Source: Lineus longissimus
Taxonomy: Eukaryota; Nemertea; Pilidiophora; Heteronemertea; Lineidae
Assembly: GCF_910592395.1 (NCBI RefSeq)
Contig: NC_088317.1
Coordinates: 6,388,001 to 6,452,000, forward strand
Length of the DNA stretch: 64,000 nucleotides
Direction of reading: 5' to 3'
Part shown: in pieces, positions 1 to 12,594 of the stretch
Layout: the number at the start of each line of letters is the position of its first letter
Numbering within the stretch: position 1 is the stretch's first letter
Program-made: the position numbers and the translations under genes
Notes under the pieces: model-generated
The model's input: only the letters and a program-made list of their open reading frames with translations
Told to the model about the DNA's origin: nothing
The model's database searches: none

Positions 1-1922
1 CATCTATCTCTTGACCTATTTGCCCACGGTTGAGGTATCGATGCATTCATGATTGAACCGACACTTAATCGCGTAAGTAAGAATTCACGTCCCCGAGAAA
101 CTAATTGTGTCACACGAAACCTAATTTTAAAACTGATCACAGTCTTTGCGGAATAAAAGTAATAACGCTACATCGCATCCTTTTGTGGAAAAATGTCAAC
201 CATTTAGCCGTTTTCTACCGACGAAATCCTAAAACAGTCATAGATGTATGATGCCGTAATGATAAAGACTATGAGTAAATCGATCGGTGTGCATTTGATA
301 GCATTATACACACAGTTTGTATTGCGAGAGATAAGATGGCATATGTACCTTTTTTGCTCAACTTTCCTCGTATTTTCTGTCAGACGAACGCGCGTTATCA
401 TCTCCAACCGATAACCCTATCTTGATTAGAGCCCTACCATTCATTGCGAATGTCTCTTGAAACATTTGATCGGAAATCATTTCTCCAAGGTTAGGTTATC
501 TTGAATTTGTCATCCAAATAATGGCCTAGAACTTGGTACACCGAGTACCCTGCATCGAAGTGCAGTTCTGGGGTCAAAATCCATGGTCGCGCAGATATTT
601 CGTGGGCTGAGGTTAAATATCATCACATGATTCGTCCACCTACATGCATTTCGATAGGAAAGTACAAGTGATACGAGTTGTTGGATTTGGATAGGGGGCC
701 ATAAATGACTTTATTATTGATACAACATCAATGATAATTTCAATATGAAATTCTTGTTTCTTTGCAGAGTACTGTTTTTTTTAAATTGGAGATAGAACCA
801 GTTAGTCCTCAGCCCACGATTTTTTTTAACTTTCTACTCCTCCAAGATACCTATTTCTTATACAATGGGACTTTAAATGTTATAATTTTCAATTACAAGT
901 TAACTGGCCAGGGGGTTTTCAGTGTTATCCCTGTTCTCGGACAAATCATAATTCTCATAAAAATATGTCTCATTTGCAACCGTAAGAAAACAAAGATACA
1001 TTTAGCACCTTGTATCATACAAAATTCAGATATGACGAACAGTTAGAACAATAATAACAATATCGATTTGTAAAGAACATTTTTTGAAAATAAGTAGTCA
1101 ATCCGAACAAGAAAATGAAACCTAAATGCATATTATTTATCAAAGAGAGTATAACTACTAAAAAAATCTACTTACAAATCCGTTCTCTCGAAATATATGA
1201 AATACAAAGTACAAAAACGGATCCAGCCCCCAACGATCTAATTCCAAGTGTAATAAAATGACGAATGACCACTGAACGAAAGGGCGCATAAAAGAGGACA
1301 AACGATAGGATGTTAATAGACTATGGCGCAAAACTCTCGCCGAAGCCGAAATGATAAGTGCGCGAAATTTAGAAACCTTATTATAAGAATAATGTACAAC
1401 ATTTAAATCGAGTCAAAGATTCGCATTCTAAGCCAAGCAATCCAGGTTTCTAATCCTTCTGTCCTTTCCTCCCAGGTGGTCTTTGTATGGGGACCTCTTC
1501 GGGTCTCACATGGGGAGATGATGGGACAGGCCCCAGCACCACCCACCCCCAGAACGGCGTCAGATGTACCAACTCCAGTATTCCTTCCGCTCATTTGATC
1601 GGCAAGGATAAGATGGCCGACGGTGATATGGGTAAGGAGAACTTGAGACCACAAAAAAATGTTTTGACAGATGTTTTTTTATGCGTTCACAAGGAACGTG
1701 CGCGGGACGGCAATACTCAAGTAATGATAGGTCCGAGCCCTGGTCGTAGGTGTTTTACAGGAACCTCTTCATCAACGTCTTAGAGTAATTTTTAATTATA
1801 GTGAACTGATCATGATCATCTCTAAAGTTTTATGTCATCAAGAAATGATAAAGACTAGCTATATAATCCGACAAGCTAAACAGGCAAAAGTGTCCATGGA
1901 TAGATCATTGGTGAGTAGTATA
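1..1922. other. AT-rich non-coding stretch
   Basis: I see no convincing coding exon, RNA gene or repeat with definable ends here. The longest open frames (about 95 codons near 762 and 1487) have no domain, no good start context and low-complexity composition. A real exon shorter than about 60 codons could be missed by eye. Confidence 0.5.
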
Positions 1923-2028
1923 AGGCCAACACATTTTAAACGCAAATGCTGCGAAAAATGGCAACGCATTTTAAAGGCAAATGGACTTTCCATTTTCCGT
2001 TGCATTTGCATTTAAAATATGTTGGCCT
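1923..2028. mobile_element. Small palindromic MITE
   Basis: The ends form an inverted repeat of about 27 bp: AGGCCAACACATTTTAAACG at the left and its near-perfect reverse complement ending TGTTGGCCT at the right, with about 50 bp between. A second partial copy of the left end lies in direct orientation at about 2077-2122. No unambiguous target duplication is visible, so the superfamily is unassigned. Confidence 0.6.
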
Positions 2029-2122
2029 GAAAGACATCAAAATGGAAAATCTAGTGATATGTATATATCAAATATAAGGGCAACACATTTTAAACGCAAA
2101 TGCCGCGAAAAAATGGCATGGA

Positions 2123-3032
2123 ATACAAGCCTAACGGCGTCAGGTTCACAATGGGATTTGTTAGGCAACAGGCCACTGAAACTTAGGTAATATCTGATAT
2201 ATCGAGGGCCGCAGACCTGAGTGAGGTCAAAAGGACAGCGCAGCAGAGCAACTCCCTTCTTAAATTCCTCCTCAGAATGACCCGGTGAGTGCCCCGAAAA
2301 CGTAGAATATTTCTGTGTAGAAAAACATTTAATTTAATGATTCTGAGGCGGAGTAGAACTGGGGTCTACCGGCAGAGAGTGTGGCCATGGTCACTCCGAC
2401 GCAGCTTGCCGACTAGCAACAAAGTAGTATACATACATGTATATACGAAGACAACAGCTAGTATTCATCTGAACGTTTACTTCCGCTTGCTTTGCGATTG
2501 AAAGTTTGGCAGAAAATTATTCGAGAAAAACGAACATGTTGAAGAACCTTTGCTTACCAACTGGAAATTTCTGACGACAAATTAAAAGAAAAAAGAGTCA
2601 CAGTGTAAGTTGAGAACCAAGAAAAAAGAAAAAAAATCAAGTAAAGCATTTATCAACCTGCAAATATTCTCTGGATAGAGTGCTTACCTTCTCCTAAGCT
2701 CGCTCTGAACAAATAGTGAATGATTAGAAACGTGTAGAACATGGGACTGATATATACCATTTAAACAAATCTCAGGAAATTCTTAACTGGCAGCTGTTTA
2801 TTTCGAGACCACTTGGCGGCGCCAAGCCAAAAGCGAAGTCACGCGTTTATCATACCACCCGAATACCGCACCAAGCTTTTGTGAATTACACTCCGAACGC
2901 AGTGGACCGGCCTCTCCCCTCGCCAGTAAAAATATGATGACGAAAAAGACTGCCCCGGGACTGTGAATAATGATGCTCGATCCTCGTTTTGCGAGTTGTC
3001 TCGTATTCAGAGGGACTTTCGCCCTTCAAACG
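2123..3032. other. Non-coding stretch, nothing recognised
   Basis: No exon, RNA gene or bounded repeat can be supported. The stretch from about 2820 to 3000 is more GC/CpG-rich than its surroundings, but no promoter motif convinced me. Confidence 0.4.
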
Positions 3033-3620
3033 GGTAGTTGATAAAACTTGGAATCAGTGAAACCATGTAACCTGTGCTAAACCATGGAATAGTCAGTACT
3101 AAACCGTGGAATCACTGTGCAAGTACCGCGTGAAATCGGGTGCGTTCCTTCCACAATTTATACCCTTGCAACTGCCAATCTCGTCCCAGCTGACTTTATT
3201 GATAGCAATTTGCCAGTAGTTCCAGAAACCACCTTTTTGTGGAGGATGACTGCATTTGAAATGCGTTGTTGTCGTTAAAAAATAAACGTATATTCATGAC
3301 GGGCCGCAATAGCAAATATCTAATGATTTCTTTTCAATGAAAGCAAAAGAAAGGTTTTGTGATTGTTTTGTATTCCATATACTAAAAAAAAGTTTTTATT
3401 AGAAGAATCATTTTGTATATATAATGCTCTGATTAAGCTTGGTAGATAGGACAAACATGTACACGGGAATCACTAAAAAAATGTGTGCTTAGAACTGGTG
3501 ACATCACGAAAATATCTCTACATCCCTCGATGTGTACATGAAAATGTACGAAATCGCTCACCGTGAAGGAATTCGTTCTCATTTTTCATATCCAAACCCG
3601 GCTAAAACCTTCGGTAATAA
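3033..3620 (+). repeat. Partial copy of the 52.6 kb transposon family
   Basis: This segment starts GGTAGTTGATAAA and aligns by eye along about 500 bp, in the same orientation, with the left half of the element at 52580-53587. Shared blocks include GTGCGTTCCTTCCAC, GACTTTATTGATAGCAATTT and CTTAGAACTGGTGAC. The opposite terminal repeat (ATCAACTACC) was not found within the next kilobase, so I read it as a truncated copy. Confidence 0.7.
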
Positions 3621-3839
3621 ATCTTCTTATACGTTTCTTGTCATGTTTAAGATGATGTACGGATTTTCTCTATCAATTGCTTGAACACTCGACAGTTGGG
3701 GAGATTTAGCGATGGCGCATTTCTGCAAAATGAAATACATTTGACCACGTGCGGACGCCGTCTAGTATCTCCATGGCATGATATAGTTGAATGAGAGAGT
3801 TTCGATGGCGACAACTCGCAAAACGGGCATCCTTGCCCT

Positions 3840-4470
3840 GATCGTGCACGTATTACCGTTCGATCGTAAAATCGATGACGATTATCAGATGCAAATCTTT
3901 GATTCGACTTGGCTGTGCAGTGACTATACTAAAATTTAAGAAGGTATATGTCTTTCTATGCATGTTCGTCATCACTATACTACTGGGGTGATGATCAGTG
4001 AGCACACAGAGGCACTGACATGTACAAATATAGTTGGCTTGACGGTGCACCTAAATCGTTCGATCGCAAAATCGCGATCGATGACGATTATCATGATCTT
4101 CATTGTTCAGAGGGCCAGATGCAAATTTTTGATTCGACTTGGCTGTGCAGTGACTATTCTAAAATTCAAGAGGCTGTATGTCTCTCTATGCATTTTCGTT
4201 AACACTATACTACTGGGGTGATGATCAGTGAGCACACAGAGGCACTAACATGTACGAATATAGTTGGCTTGACGGCGCACCTAAACCGTTCGATCGCAAA
4301 ATCGATGACGATTATCATGATCTTCATTGTTCAGAGGGGCAGATGCAAATCTTTGATTCGACTTGGCTGTGCAGTGACTATACTAAGAAGGTATAATATG
4401 TCTCTCTATGCATGTTCGTCATCACTATACTACTGGGGTGATGATCAGTGAGCACACAGAGGCACTGTCT
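3840..4470. repeat. Tandem repeat, about 220-230 bp period, just under 3 copies
   Basis: The block containing CACTATACTACTGGGGTGAT followed by GATCAGTGAGCACACAGAGG recurs from 3961, 4191 and 4411, giving periods of 230 and 220. Each unit also carries CGTTCGATCG and GATTCGACTTGGCTGTGCAG. Short open frames here are periodic by-products of the repeat and not genes. Confidence 0.85.
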
Positions 4471-4681
4471 GGACAAATGTTGACATCATGAGTAAAGGGA
4501 CTCCGCCTATTGGACCACGCTCCCTTCCAAGAGCGACTCGTCTGTTTACCCTTGATGGCGTGAGAGAATTCGAAGTCATTTGACAGGTTTTTTATCACCT
4601 TTTCTGCAGTTTCAACTTTCAAACTAGGACTGAGATTTCACAGGAGCACCTGTGAATTCATGACTCCAGGGTTGTTTTGAG

Positions 4682-6486
4682 GGCCATGGCGATTTAGCGG
4701 ATCCTGCGGATTCTGCGGATTCTGCGGAATCTTGTCTGCAGCGGATTTTCTATGTTATGGGTATCCGGTCGTTTCGCTCCCTGACGTTTTCGCCCCAAAA
4801 CTTAGCCTAATACCATTAGGCCCCACGTGTTGGCGCTGAAGGTGGCCGCTGCCGTGATGTAATGTAATCAAGCTAAATCAAGTAAGTGTCTGAGAGTCAC
4901 TCTACCCAAAAATTAGTCGTTTCGCCTCCTAGGACAAGGGGTGGTTTACATACATACATAGAAATAGCATTTATATAGCGCAAAATCCAATTAGAAAAAT
5001 TGCTCAGCTGCGCTTAACAAAAACACTGTTCAAATAGTTTGGTTTTTAATCTTCTTTTGAACTCGCTGACGGTGGAGCTGTTGCGGGTGTTAGTATCCAG
5101 CGAGTTCCATAATTTGCTGGCATAAACTGTAAAACTTCTGCCACCAAAAGTCTCAAGGCGATACCTGGGAGTCACCAACAACTCTTGGTTATCCGATCTC
5201 AGGGATCGCCCTGGGACATACGATGGCAGGATGTCCGAGATATATGATGGAGCCATGTTGTTTTTGGCTTTGAACACCATGAGTAAAACCTTGAAATCGA
5301 TACGATATGGTATCGGAAGCCAGTGGAGAGTTCTCAAAACGGGTGTTATGTGCTCACGTAGTGGAGTCCTTGTAATTATTCTTGCTGCACGGCTCTGCAC
5401 TAGTTGTAATTTGTGCAGGAGTTGCTCATTAACCCCAGCTAACAGACTATTTCCGTAGTCCAAACGAGACATCACCAGTGAGTGCACTAGCTCTTTCGTT
5501 GCTGCAGTTGTAAGGAGCTTGCGAGCGCGACCAATATTGCGCAAGTGGTAAGTTGCAGATTTGACGATGTAGTTTATGTGTGATGCCATAGAAAGAGTTT
5601 GATCAAAATACACTCCGAGGTTCCGCACAGGGCCACTGGACGGAGTGACCTGGACGCCAGCGACTACAAGTGATTTAACGTTCAGTGAATCGATTACTCT
5701 CTGTGAGCCAAAGAGTTCGATCTCTGTTTTAGAAGGATTTCCTTTGAGCTTGTTAACAGTAAGCCAGTCATGAATATCAACGAGACCATCTGGTTTTAAG
5801 GATCGTTGCCAGGATCTCGGGCTTGTCACCTGTCATCGCATGAATGCCATGATCTTGCTGGCTGTTTGGTCATCAAGAGTGGGATGATTGACTCGGGTGG
5901 ACGTTTTAGAAAAATCTTTTATTTATTATCATGAGAGTGGGAAATTCTCTGTTTAAACTGATTTGTCATCTGGGAGTCCTGGACATCATCAGTCATCATG
6001 TGACTTGAATATCATAACTCATGATGGATCATCAAGGCAATCGTATGTTGCTCGTGCACAATTTTGCGATGTTGTAAAATAAAGAGAGACGTGTCAACCA
6101 GGCCAGTGTAGAAGTTTAAAATGTCCCCCTGGAAAAAGTGTCCGTCCCTATTGTATTCTGCACGATATTAACAAATTAACGAATGAGCGAAAATGACGTG
6201 TGTTTTTCGGGTGCGTAACGACTTACACGATTACGGGCCAACTCGGCCTGGGTTACAGATCACAGCCAATGTGGAAATCGTCCGATAATAGAATGCAGAA
6301 ATTTTTTTCATGCATGTTGGGGTTTTTCCGAAATGCTTGATAATCTTAGCGGTTTAGACAATTTAACAGTTATGGAATATTACAAATATTTATTATAAGG
6401 ATAATTTATCATAATATCGATATTCTCGTGCTGTTTTTATGCTGATTCCGCCCAGATTCCGCAGAACCCGCTAAATCGCCATGGCC
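4682..6486. mobile_element. 1.8 kb TIR transposon with 9-bp target duplication
   Basis: The left end GGCCATGGCGATTTAGCGG (4682-4700) is the exact reverse complement of 6468-6486, and weaker similarity rich in TGCGGATTC continues to about 45 bp. Both outer flanks are TGTTTTGAG (4673-4681 and 6487-6495). A 9-bp duplication with ends beginning GG suggests a Mutator-like non-autonomous element. No transposase is present. A LINE fragment occupies the interior. Confidence 0.82.
4949..5829 (-). pseudogene. 5'-truncated non-LTR (L2/CR1-like) reverse transcriptase
   Basis: The open frame gives about 271 residues of the C-terminal part of a LINE reverse transcriptase: WLTVNKLKGNPSKTEIELFG near the start, then the usual RLDYGNSLLAG, LQSRAARI-like, LHWLPI, KVLLMVFKA and LWNSL blocks in family order. 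The catalytic Y/FADD box lies upstream in intact elements and is missing, and the first codon is GTG, so this is a 5' truncation and not a translatable gene. Downstream of the stop the element ends in a GCGCTATATAAATGC-like tail and a short ATGT microsatellite (plus-strand 4949-4960), as expected for target-primed insertion. It lies wholly inside the 4682-6486 DNA transposon, so it inserted after or was carried with that element. The clade is from recalled motif style and not a tree. Confidence 0.8.
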
Positions 6487-6497
6487 TGTTTTGAGGG

Positions 6498-8338
6498 CGA
6501 TATCGTAAGAGTTGGTCTTGAGTATGGATACCTGAAGGTCCGTGTGAGGCACCTGGGGAGAGAAGACCAGTTGAACGATGGGATCTGACACGGACACTAC
6601 TATTGATCTCATTATATGAATACCATTTAATTACAAACAAGTGAAAACAGATCATATCATATTCCTTGGCATAAATTAAAATAGGAGTGCGGGAACAAGG
6701 TTCTTTTAGCAGGAGGAAAGCGAGAAGATTTTTGCGCCGTCGTGTTCCGATTTGACTGGTTAGTGGTGAAATCTGCTTTTAATTTTGCAAATTAACATAT
6801 TCGTTTTTCTAGTTCTGACGTTGTCTGAATTAAAGATGCTTTCCCAATGCTTGACTGGTCTGGCAAGAGGCATTGCCAGGAAAACGTGACGTCATTTTGG
6901 CCATTCTTCTTACCGCACGCCCTCCCTCTCCGTAAAACTTCCTGACATGGTGTGAAGTGGGAGGGCGCACAATGGGAACCACACTGCCGCGATGTTAATA
7001 GTTTATATATATAGAATTCAGCGGCAGAGATTTTAAGCACGGAAAAAGTAGAGTAACTCGGCTAATCTCAATGGATTTTACCCAGGAATGTTTTCAAGGC
7101 GAGAGAAACATCTGATTTAAGTACTGCGCTATTCAGATTTCATGTTCATGCCGAAGATTGGCATAAAACGTGGACGAAAAGAGTGCATTGTCGAGTGTTG
7201 GAGAGGTCACGTGATTGGACGAGAAACCTGAGCGAAAACAATACTGACCCCAGCTCCCAGAGGGAGGAGCTGGAGTCATAATGATATACACAGCTGGTTC
7301 ATTTCCTTCAATTTCCAACTCAAACTTCGCTTCATCGTCCCAGACAAGTGACATATTCAACAAACGTACCATTTATGACCGAGTTTATCATAAACAGAAC
7401 TACAAACTCGCCTCTCCACTGATCACATTCATTCTTCTCTAATCTGTTTACAATTACCGAACAGCCTCGGGGCGTGTGCCACGCGAGTTGAACATTTTCT
7501 CCTCAAAATATTACTGATTGGACCTCATTCGAATAGAAAGCTAATCGGAACGGGGGCATAAAACGCAACTGTGAGAAAATCTCGAATTTCAAAAGACGTT
7601 TCCTGGCGTATTGTTCCAGTAAAAGATTGTGAACGCGCGACGAATACGGGCAAGACAATCTCAGAATCGACACCATGGTGAGGCACGTGCGTTGTGGAAT
7701 CATGATCATGATGATAAGGACTGGAGTGACGACTTGTAAAGACTTCATTGTTGTGTTGACCAAAAATGGTGAGTCCTGTCGGAATGCGTAGTGGACCAGC
7801 GCCGTGGGAATGAGGTTATGGTCAGAATGATGCTGGATGGAGCCGCTCAGCTGACGCGTGCCAAACATCTCTCAAAGCTTCTTGTCCCTGGGCTCGGGAC
7901 CAGAGAGGCTAATCCGAGGAGGCTGGGCTCCACCTGCTTCTGAGCAAACACCTTGGCATCCTGCAGCATCCCTAATATCCATCCGTCTGTCAACTACAAG
8001 GTAATATGGACGAAGCTGTTGGATTTCTGCTGCATGGTCGGTCATATTGTCTGTAACCACCACCACCACCACCACCACTGTTTGGCTCTTCCTTCTCCAT
8101 TATCATTTGGTAATCAACAGTCCTACTGTCCTACTCTAAGGGGGTAGGGGGTAGACTTAACAAAACATCATCATCAACATCAGGTTAATATCGTACTCGT
8201 AGAAAAATGTATCCTATTGATATGTATAAGCTGTATGAATCATCAAAACCCTGGAGGCAGAGAAGTTTTTATTTTCTTTATATCAAAGAGCCGTTACCTC
8301 ATTTATTTTGCCCCCCCCCCCCCAGAAAATCATTGACA
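6498..8338. other. Non-coding stretch with CAC microsatellite
   Basis: Nothing coding is supported. A (CAC)n run lies at about 8057-8079 and a poly-C run at about 8311-8323. The minus-strand open frames at 7503-7868 and 7872-8078 lack domains, and the latter starts in the microsatellite. Confidence 0.45.
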
Positions 8339-8498
8339 CTGTACACACTGACAACATTTTCGGTAACATTTTCGGAAACATCTCGGCAACAAAAATGTGG
8401 CCCTTAGTATACACATGACAACATTCGACAACATGTTGGGCAACTTGTTATCGAATGTTTCTGAGAAAATGAGGATTTTGGAGAGAAATTCATAAACA

Positions 8499-8690
8499 AT
8501 GGAAGATTCCAAGAGAAGAAGATGTATTGTCGGGGGCTCTGCCATAATTTTACGTGTCCTGATTGAAAGACGGCAGAGAAGACGTAAAGATGAGAAAAGA
8601 GTGGGGGGAAGACCATGGATATATATGAGAGACCAGCATGGGGCCTACCACTTGACACAATTGATTTTGTATTATCTCGGCAACATTTGA
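8499..8690 (+). pseudogene. N-terminal fragment of PIF/Harbinger transposase
   Basis: The frame contains an arginine-rich lead followed by GGRPWIYMRDQHGAYH. This resembles the conserved animal Harbinger transposase N-terminus (basic run, RPW, then GAYH). Only about 60 codons survive and the DDE catalytic core is absent. A diverged inverted copy of the same piece lies in the right arm at about 9140-9300 on the minus strand. The family call is from memory of the motif. Confidence 0.6.
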
Positions 8691-9041
8691 GCAACATTTG
8701 GCCAACATGTTACCGAATGTTTCCGTACTGTACACACTGCCAATATTTTCGATAACATCTGTACACACTGACAGCATTTTGGGAAACATGTTGGCCAACA
8801 TGTTGTCCAGGTGCGATGTTATCGAAAATGTTGGCAGTGTGTACAGATGTTATCGAAAATGTTGGCAGTGTGTACAGTTCGGAAACATACGGTAACATGT
8901 TGGCCAAATGTTGCTCAAATGTTGTCGAAATAATACAAAATCAATTTTGTTGCCGAGTGTTGTCGAGTTTCATCCAATCAGAAATAGGCCACAAATCACA
9001 TGATCTACCTGAAGCCATGTGATGTAGTCAAAATAGCAGCC

Positions 9042-9131
9042 TACAGCAAGGAATGGTTATTGAGTGAAGTGGAACAACTTATCGCAGTATGGGAAAGTTG
9101 TGCCTGTTTATGGGATGACAGTAGACAGGAG
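9042..9131 (+). pseudogene. MADF/Myb-like fragment of a Harbinger accessory protein
   Basis: In the spacer of the foldback, one frame reads KEWLLSEVEQLIAVWES followed by LWDD, a pattern like the start of a MADF domain (aromatic, LI-x-W, then LWD). PIF/Harbinger elements typically encode such a DNA-binding partner beside the transposase, so finding both pieces within one element fits. The piece stops where the right arm begins. Confidence 0.42.
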
Positions 9132-9479
9132 ACAGTGGTAGGCCCCATGCTGGTCTCTCACATAAATCCATGGTCTTGTCCACACTCTTTTCTCATCTTT
9201 ACGTCTTCTTTGCCGTCTTTCAATCAGGACACGTAAAATTATGGCAGAGCCCCCGACAATACATCTTCTTCTCTTGGAATCTTCCATTGTTTATGAATTT
9301 CCGCCCAAAATCCTCATTTTCTCAGAAACATCCGATAACAAGTTGCCCAACATGTTGTCGAATGTTGTCATGTGTATACAGGGCCAAATTTTTGTTGCCC
9401 AGGTGTGTTGCCGAGATGTTTCCGAAAATGTTACCGAAAATGTTGTCAGTGTGTACAGAGCTTTTACTCTCCAAGAATA

Positions 9480-10941
9480 CGTAAAAATGTAATTTTAATT
9501 CATTTTTGCATGAGAGTTATTGATTTACATTTATACATTTATTTTTTTACTTCCTTTCGTCCTACTTTTGAGGCATGACGATGCATTGCGAAATGACTCT
9601 TCTATAATTAGACAATTACATGTTTTTAAAAGCCAATTCGAATTTGTCAATATTTGATATCCACCAGATAGACAAGTATTACTTGATACCCCGATTTCAT
9701 TCATGATTACTGCAAGAAACTCTGAAGAAAAATCTGATGGAGTGAACGTCCAAGCTAAATACGCCAAGCCTGGGAGCAAAACGACTATAGGCGATAAATC
9801 AGTTAGCGAAAGACCGAATACCTGTCGCCGTACAATTTGTACGGGCCCTTGCTGGCTGTGAGGAGCTTCAATCCACACCTTATAGCCCGGTGTAATGTTT
9901 TTGAGTGTTTCTGTTTTTGAGTGTTTCCCCTCATTGTTTGGGAACGCTCAAAAATAGATTGACGAGTATTTCTGTGTATCCCCCCTGTTGAAAAATCATG
10001 GTCTCTCTAGCTGCCTATTGTTTGGAAACACTGAAACATGGGGAACAACCACAGATGTTACACCAGTGCTAATGAAACCTTTCTTGTAACATTTTTGCAT
10101 TTACAATTTTCAATTCTACCAGTTCGATCATGGCTTTCCACCTTTTTCTCTGTTCCAATGTTGTGTTTTTAGTATAGGGTTATAATGCAGCAGAAGTTTG
10201 GTTTAACAATTCTGAGTTTTTGCACCAGCAATAAATTGAAGACAACAGGTACATTAATAGCAGGACAAAAAACTACACTCTACTTGTTTGAGACACCCAC
10301 CATACACTGCTTTCAAAGACCAAAAACCACTGGGACGACCTAATCCAAACTAAACTAGCACCCATTATAGCCTCCATGCACAGCACAACCACCAATTCCC
10401 CTCCACGCTGGTCATGTCTCTCCCCAAGGACATGCAGATATTGCCCATGTGGACATGACCACATGGAAAAATTACAACACAGAAACTCAAGTTTGTTGTT
10501 AGAGCGAAAATGTATGAAAGTACACTTTTGCCCATGATAATTAGTTTATTGTATTCCCAAAGATAATTTAATCTTATTTTTTAATTTTTCTAAAAAACCG
10601 GTTATATTTGTTTTAGAAGCCAAATCTCGCATCTAAAAAGTGTTATTTGATTTAATGCATGAAGTGGTAAAACAAAATCAATGCCAAAAACAACATTTCT
10701 AATTCAAAGCTATGCTAAACCTTTATAATGTATTAAAGGTAATATATACAAATTTATAGTAAGAAATCCAAGATCAGTCTGATCTATGTCAGTAAACCTG
10801 CCGCCTGACTTCACTTAGAAACCTACTCTGAATACATTGAATAAAACTTTCGACAATTGAACTTTGACCAATCAGCAATACCGATTTCATTATGGGCGGA
10901 TATACACTGAACACAAGTTTAAAAACTTGCTATATTGAAAC
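9480..10941. other. AT-rich non-coding stretch
   Basis: No supported gene or bounded repeat. The last about 60 bp (from about 10885) match the 79-bp direct repeat present at 20980-21130, which is the target of the large insertion starting at 10944. Confidence 0.5.
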
Positions 10942-10964
10942 ATCCCTACCAGAAATTTTGAGGC

Positions 10965-11450
10965 GATAACTGACGATACTCAGCGATAGTCATTTACGAA
11001 ACGTTAAATTGGAACGCCTGAACGATACTCAACGATAGTTTGGATACAACATTATAGCGATACTGCAGCGATATTTAACGATACCTGACGATATAGTTCC
11101 CTGGCATTATATCGCTGTGGGGCGATTATCGCTATATGGGCGATATTGGATCATTTCGTTATCGCTGAGAGATCGCCAGTTATCGCTACACGTACTGAAG
11201 CGATAACTGGCGATACTCAGCGATTACAGTTCCCTGGCATCATATGGCGATTATCGCCAAGGACGATATAAAATGTTCCAAAATAGCGTTCTGGGCGATA
11301 CTGTAGCGACCGCATGGTATCGCTGTAGGCGATTATCATTGTGGGCGATAAAATTAATTCATATGGCACTATATGAAGATTATCGCGGAGGGCGATAATC
11401 GCTGTAGGCGATAATCACCGATTTCAGGTGCTTCTAAACTAGTATGAGAA
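10965..11450 (+). repeat. Subterminal GCGATA repeat array, left end
   Basis: Degenerate repeats such as GCGATAACTGGCGATACTCA and GGCGATTATCGC occur in both orientations over about 490 bp. CACTA-type elements carry subterminal short repeats thought to be transposase binding sites; that role is an inference here. The right end has the inverted counterpart. Confidence 0.75.
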
Positions 11451-11537
11451 TATCGCCAAGAATGATGCTCCATGTCGATTAGAATGACTCCTGGCAACCA
11501 ACAAAAATATTTGTTTGGTGATGAATCACTGGTCTTA

Positions 11538-11677
11538 GGGGCCGTCCATAAAGTACGTCCGCACCTTGGGGGGGGGGGGGGGGGGGTCGGTCATGATCGC
11601 TAATGCATGTACATTTTGACTGGGGGGAGGGGTCTGAAAATAGGGTTTAGGTGAGTACATACTTTATGGACAGCCCC
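11538..11677. mobile_element. 140-bp Harbinger-type MITE with TTA duplication
   Basis: The left end GGGGCCGTCCATAAAGTACG is mirrored by TACTTTATGGACAGCCCC at the right. TTA flanks it on both sides (11535-11537 and 11678-11680), the usual target duplication of PIF/Harbinger elements. A run of 19 G (11568-11586) lies inside. It is nested in the 10 kb element. Confidence 0.82.
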
Positions 11678-12594
11678 TTATATCATACCTCAAGTGAGAA
11701 TCTGTGAATCTTATTAGCTCTCGAGCGTCACATGACCATGTTACAATTCTATCTGTTCAGCCGTGAGAGACTGAGCGGGCGACATTAATTGCAATGTCCC
11801 ATGGCTGGAAGCACTACGAAAGCGTAGAAAAACTCGCGTGTATCACAGAAAAACGGCGGCCATTTTGGTCACCGCTTCGAGAATCTGTCACTAAAAGCGA
11901 ACTTATTCGCCACTTTTTCCCCGACACACACGACTGTAAACATGCTTAAAATGACCAGCAATTAAAAAACCCCACTAAAACAGTAGCTTATTTGAACTTA
12001 TTGCCGGCAAAGCTCACGCTACAGCGCGGTGCTTCAGTTTATCGCCAAACAAAAGTGTGGCGCAGGCGTGCATTGAGGTCGGCATTGGCGCTCGATCTGC
12101 TCGGGGATACCATGAAACGCAATTTCCCGGTAGTTCGACGGGGAAACACATGGCGTAGAAATGATGTAACATCGTCTAAAGTAAAATTAAATTGCTTGGA
12201 AATGCCGAAGTGGCAGCAGGGAGTTCCCATTGAAGATATGATTTGATTGTTCTGTTCATCGGTGTTTGAGTTTTTTAAATCTTTGACTTTCTTTCTGGTT
12301 CAAAACCATATTAAACATATCTTCGATATGATATAAAAAATGATGCCCGCCATGGAGGGTGACAGAGCGAAATGTCCACCCCGAGAAAACATTGTTGACC
12401 GAGGCCGTAATGATCAAAACACAGCAGGCTGGCTTGATAACACCATCTGAGCCCTCTCCCTTGGAAGGAATTGATGAATGGACCATTACCATAACACCTA
12501 AATCAGAAACACAAATTCAAGTTGTCCTTTCCTAAATTGTATTAAATTTTTAAAAACCATTCAAAATATCAAAACATGAAACACAAGCTGGAAG

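Larger units (their letters stand above)
8339..9458. mobile_element. Harbinger-derived foldback element
   Basis: The two ends carry CTGTACACACTGAC (8339 on) and its reverse complement ending at 9458. The arms (about 8339-8650 and 9140-9458) are long, degenerate inverted repeats of each other. A second, inner inverted pair sits at about 8660-8960 and repeats the same terminal motif (CTGTACACACTG). The arms contain the N-terminal piece of a PIF/Harbinger transposase, and the spacer contains a MADF-like piece. No matching target duplication is visible. I infer a non-autonomous composite built from end pieces of a Harbinger element. Confidence 0.68.
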
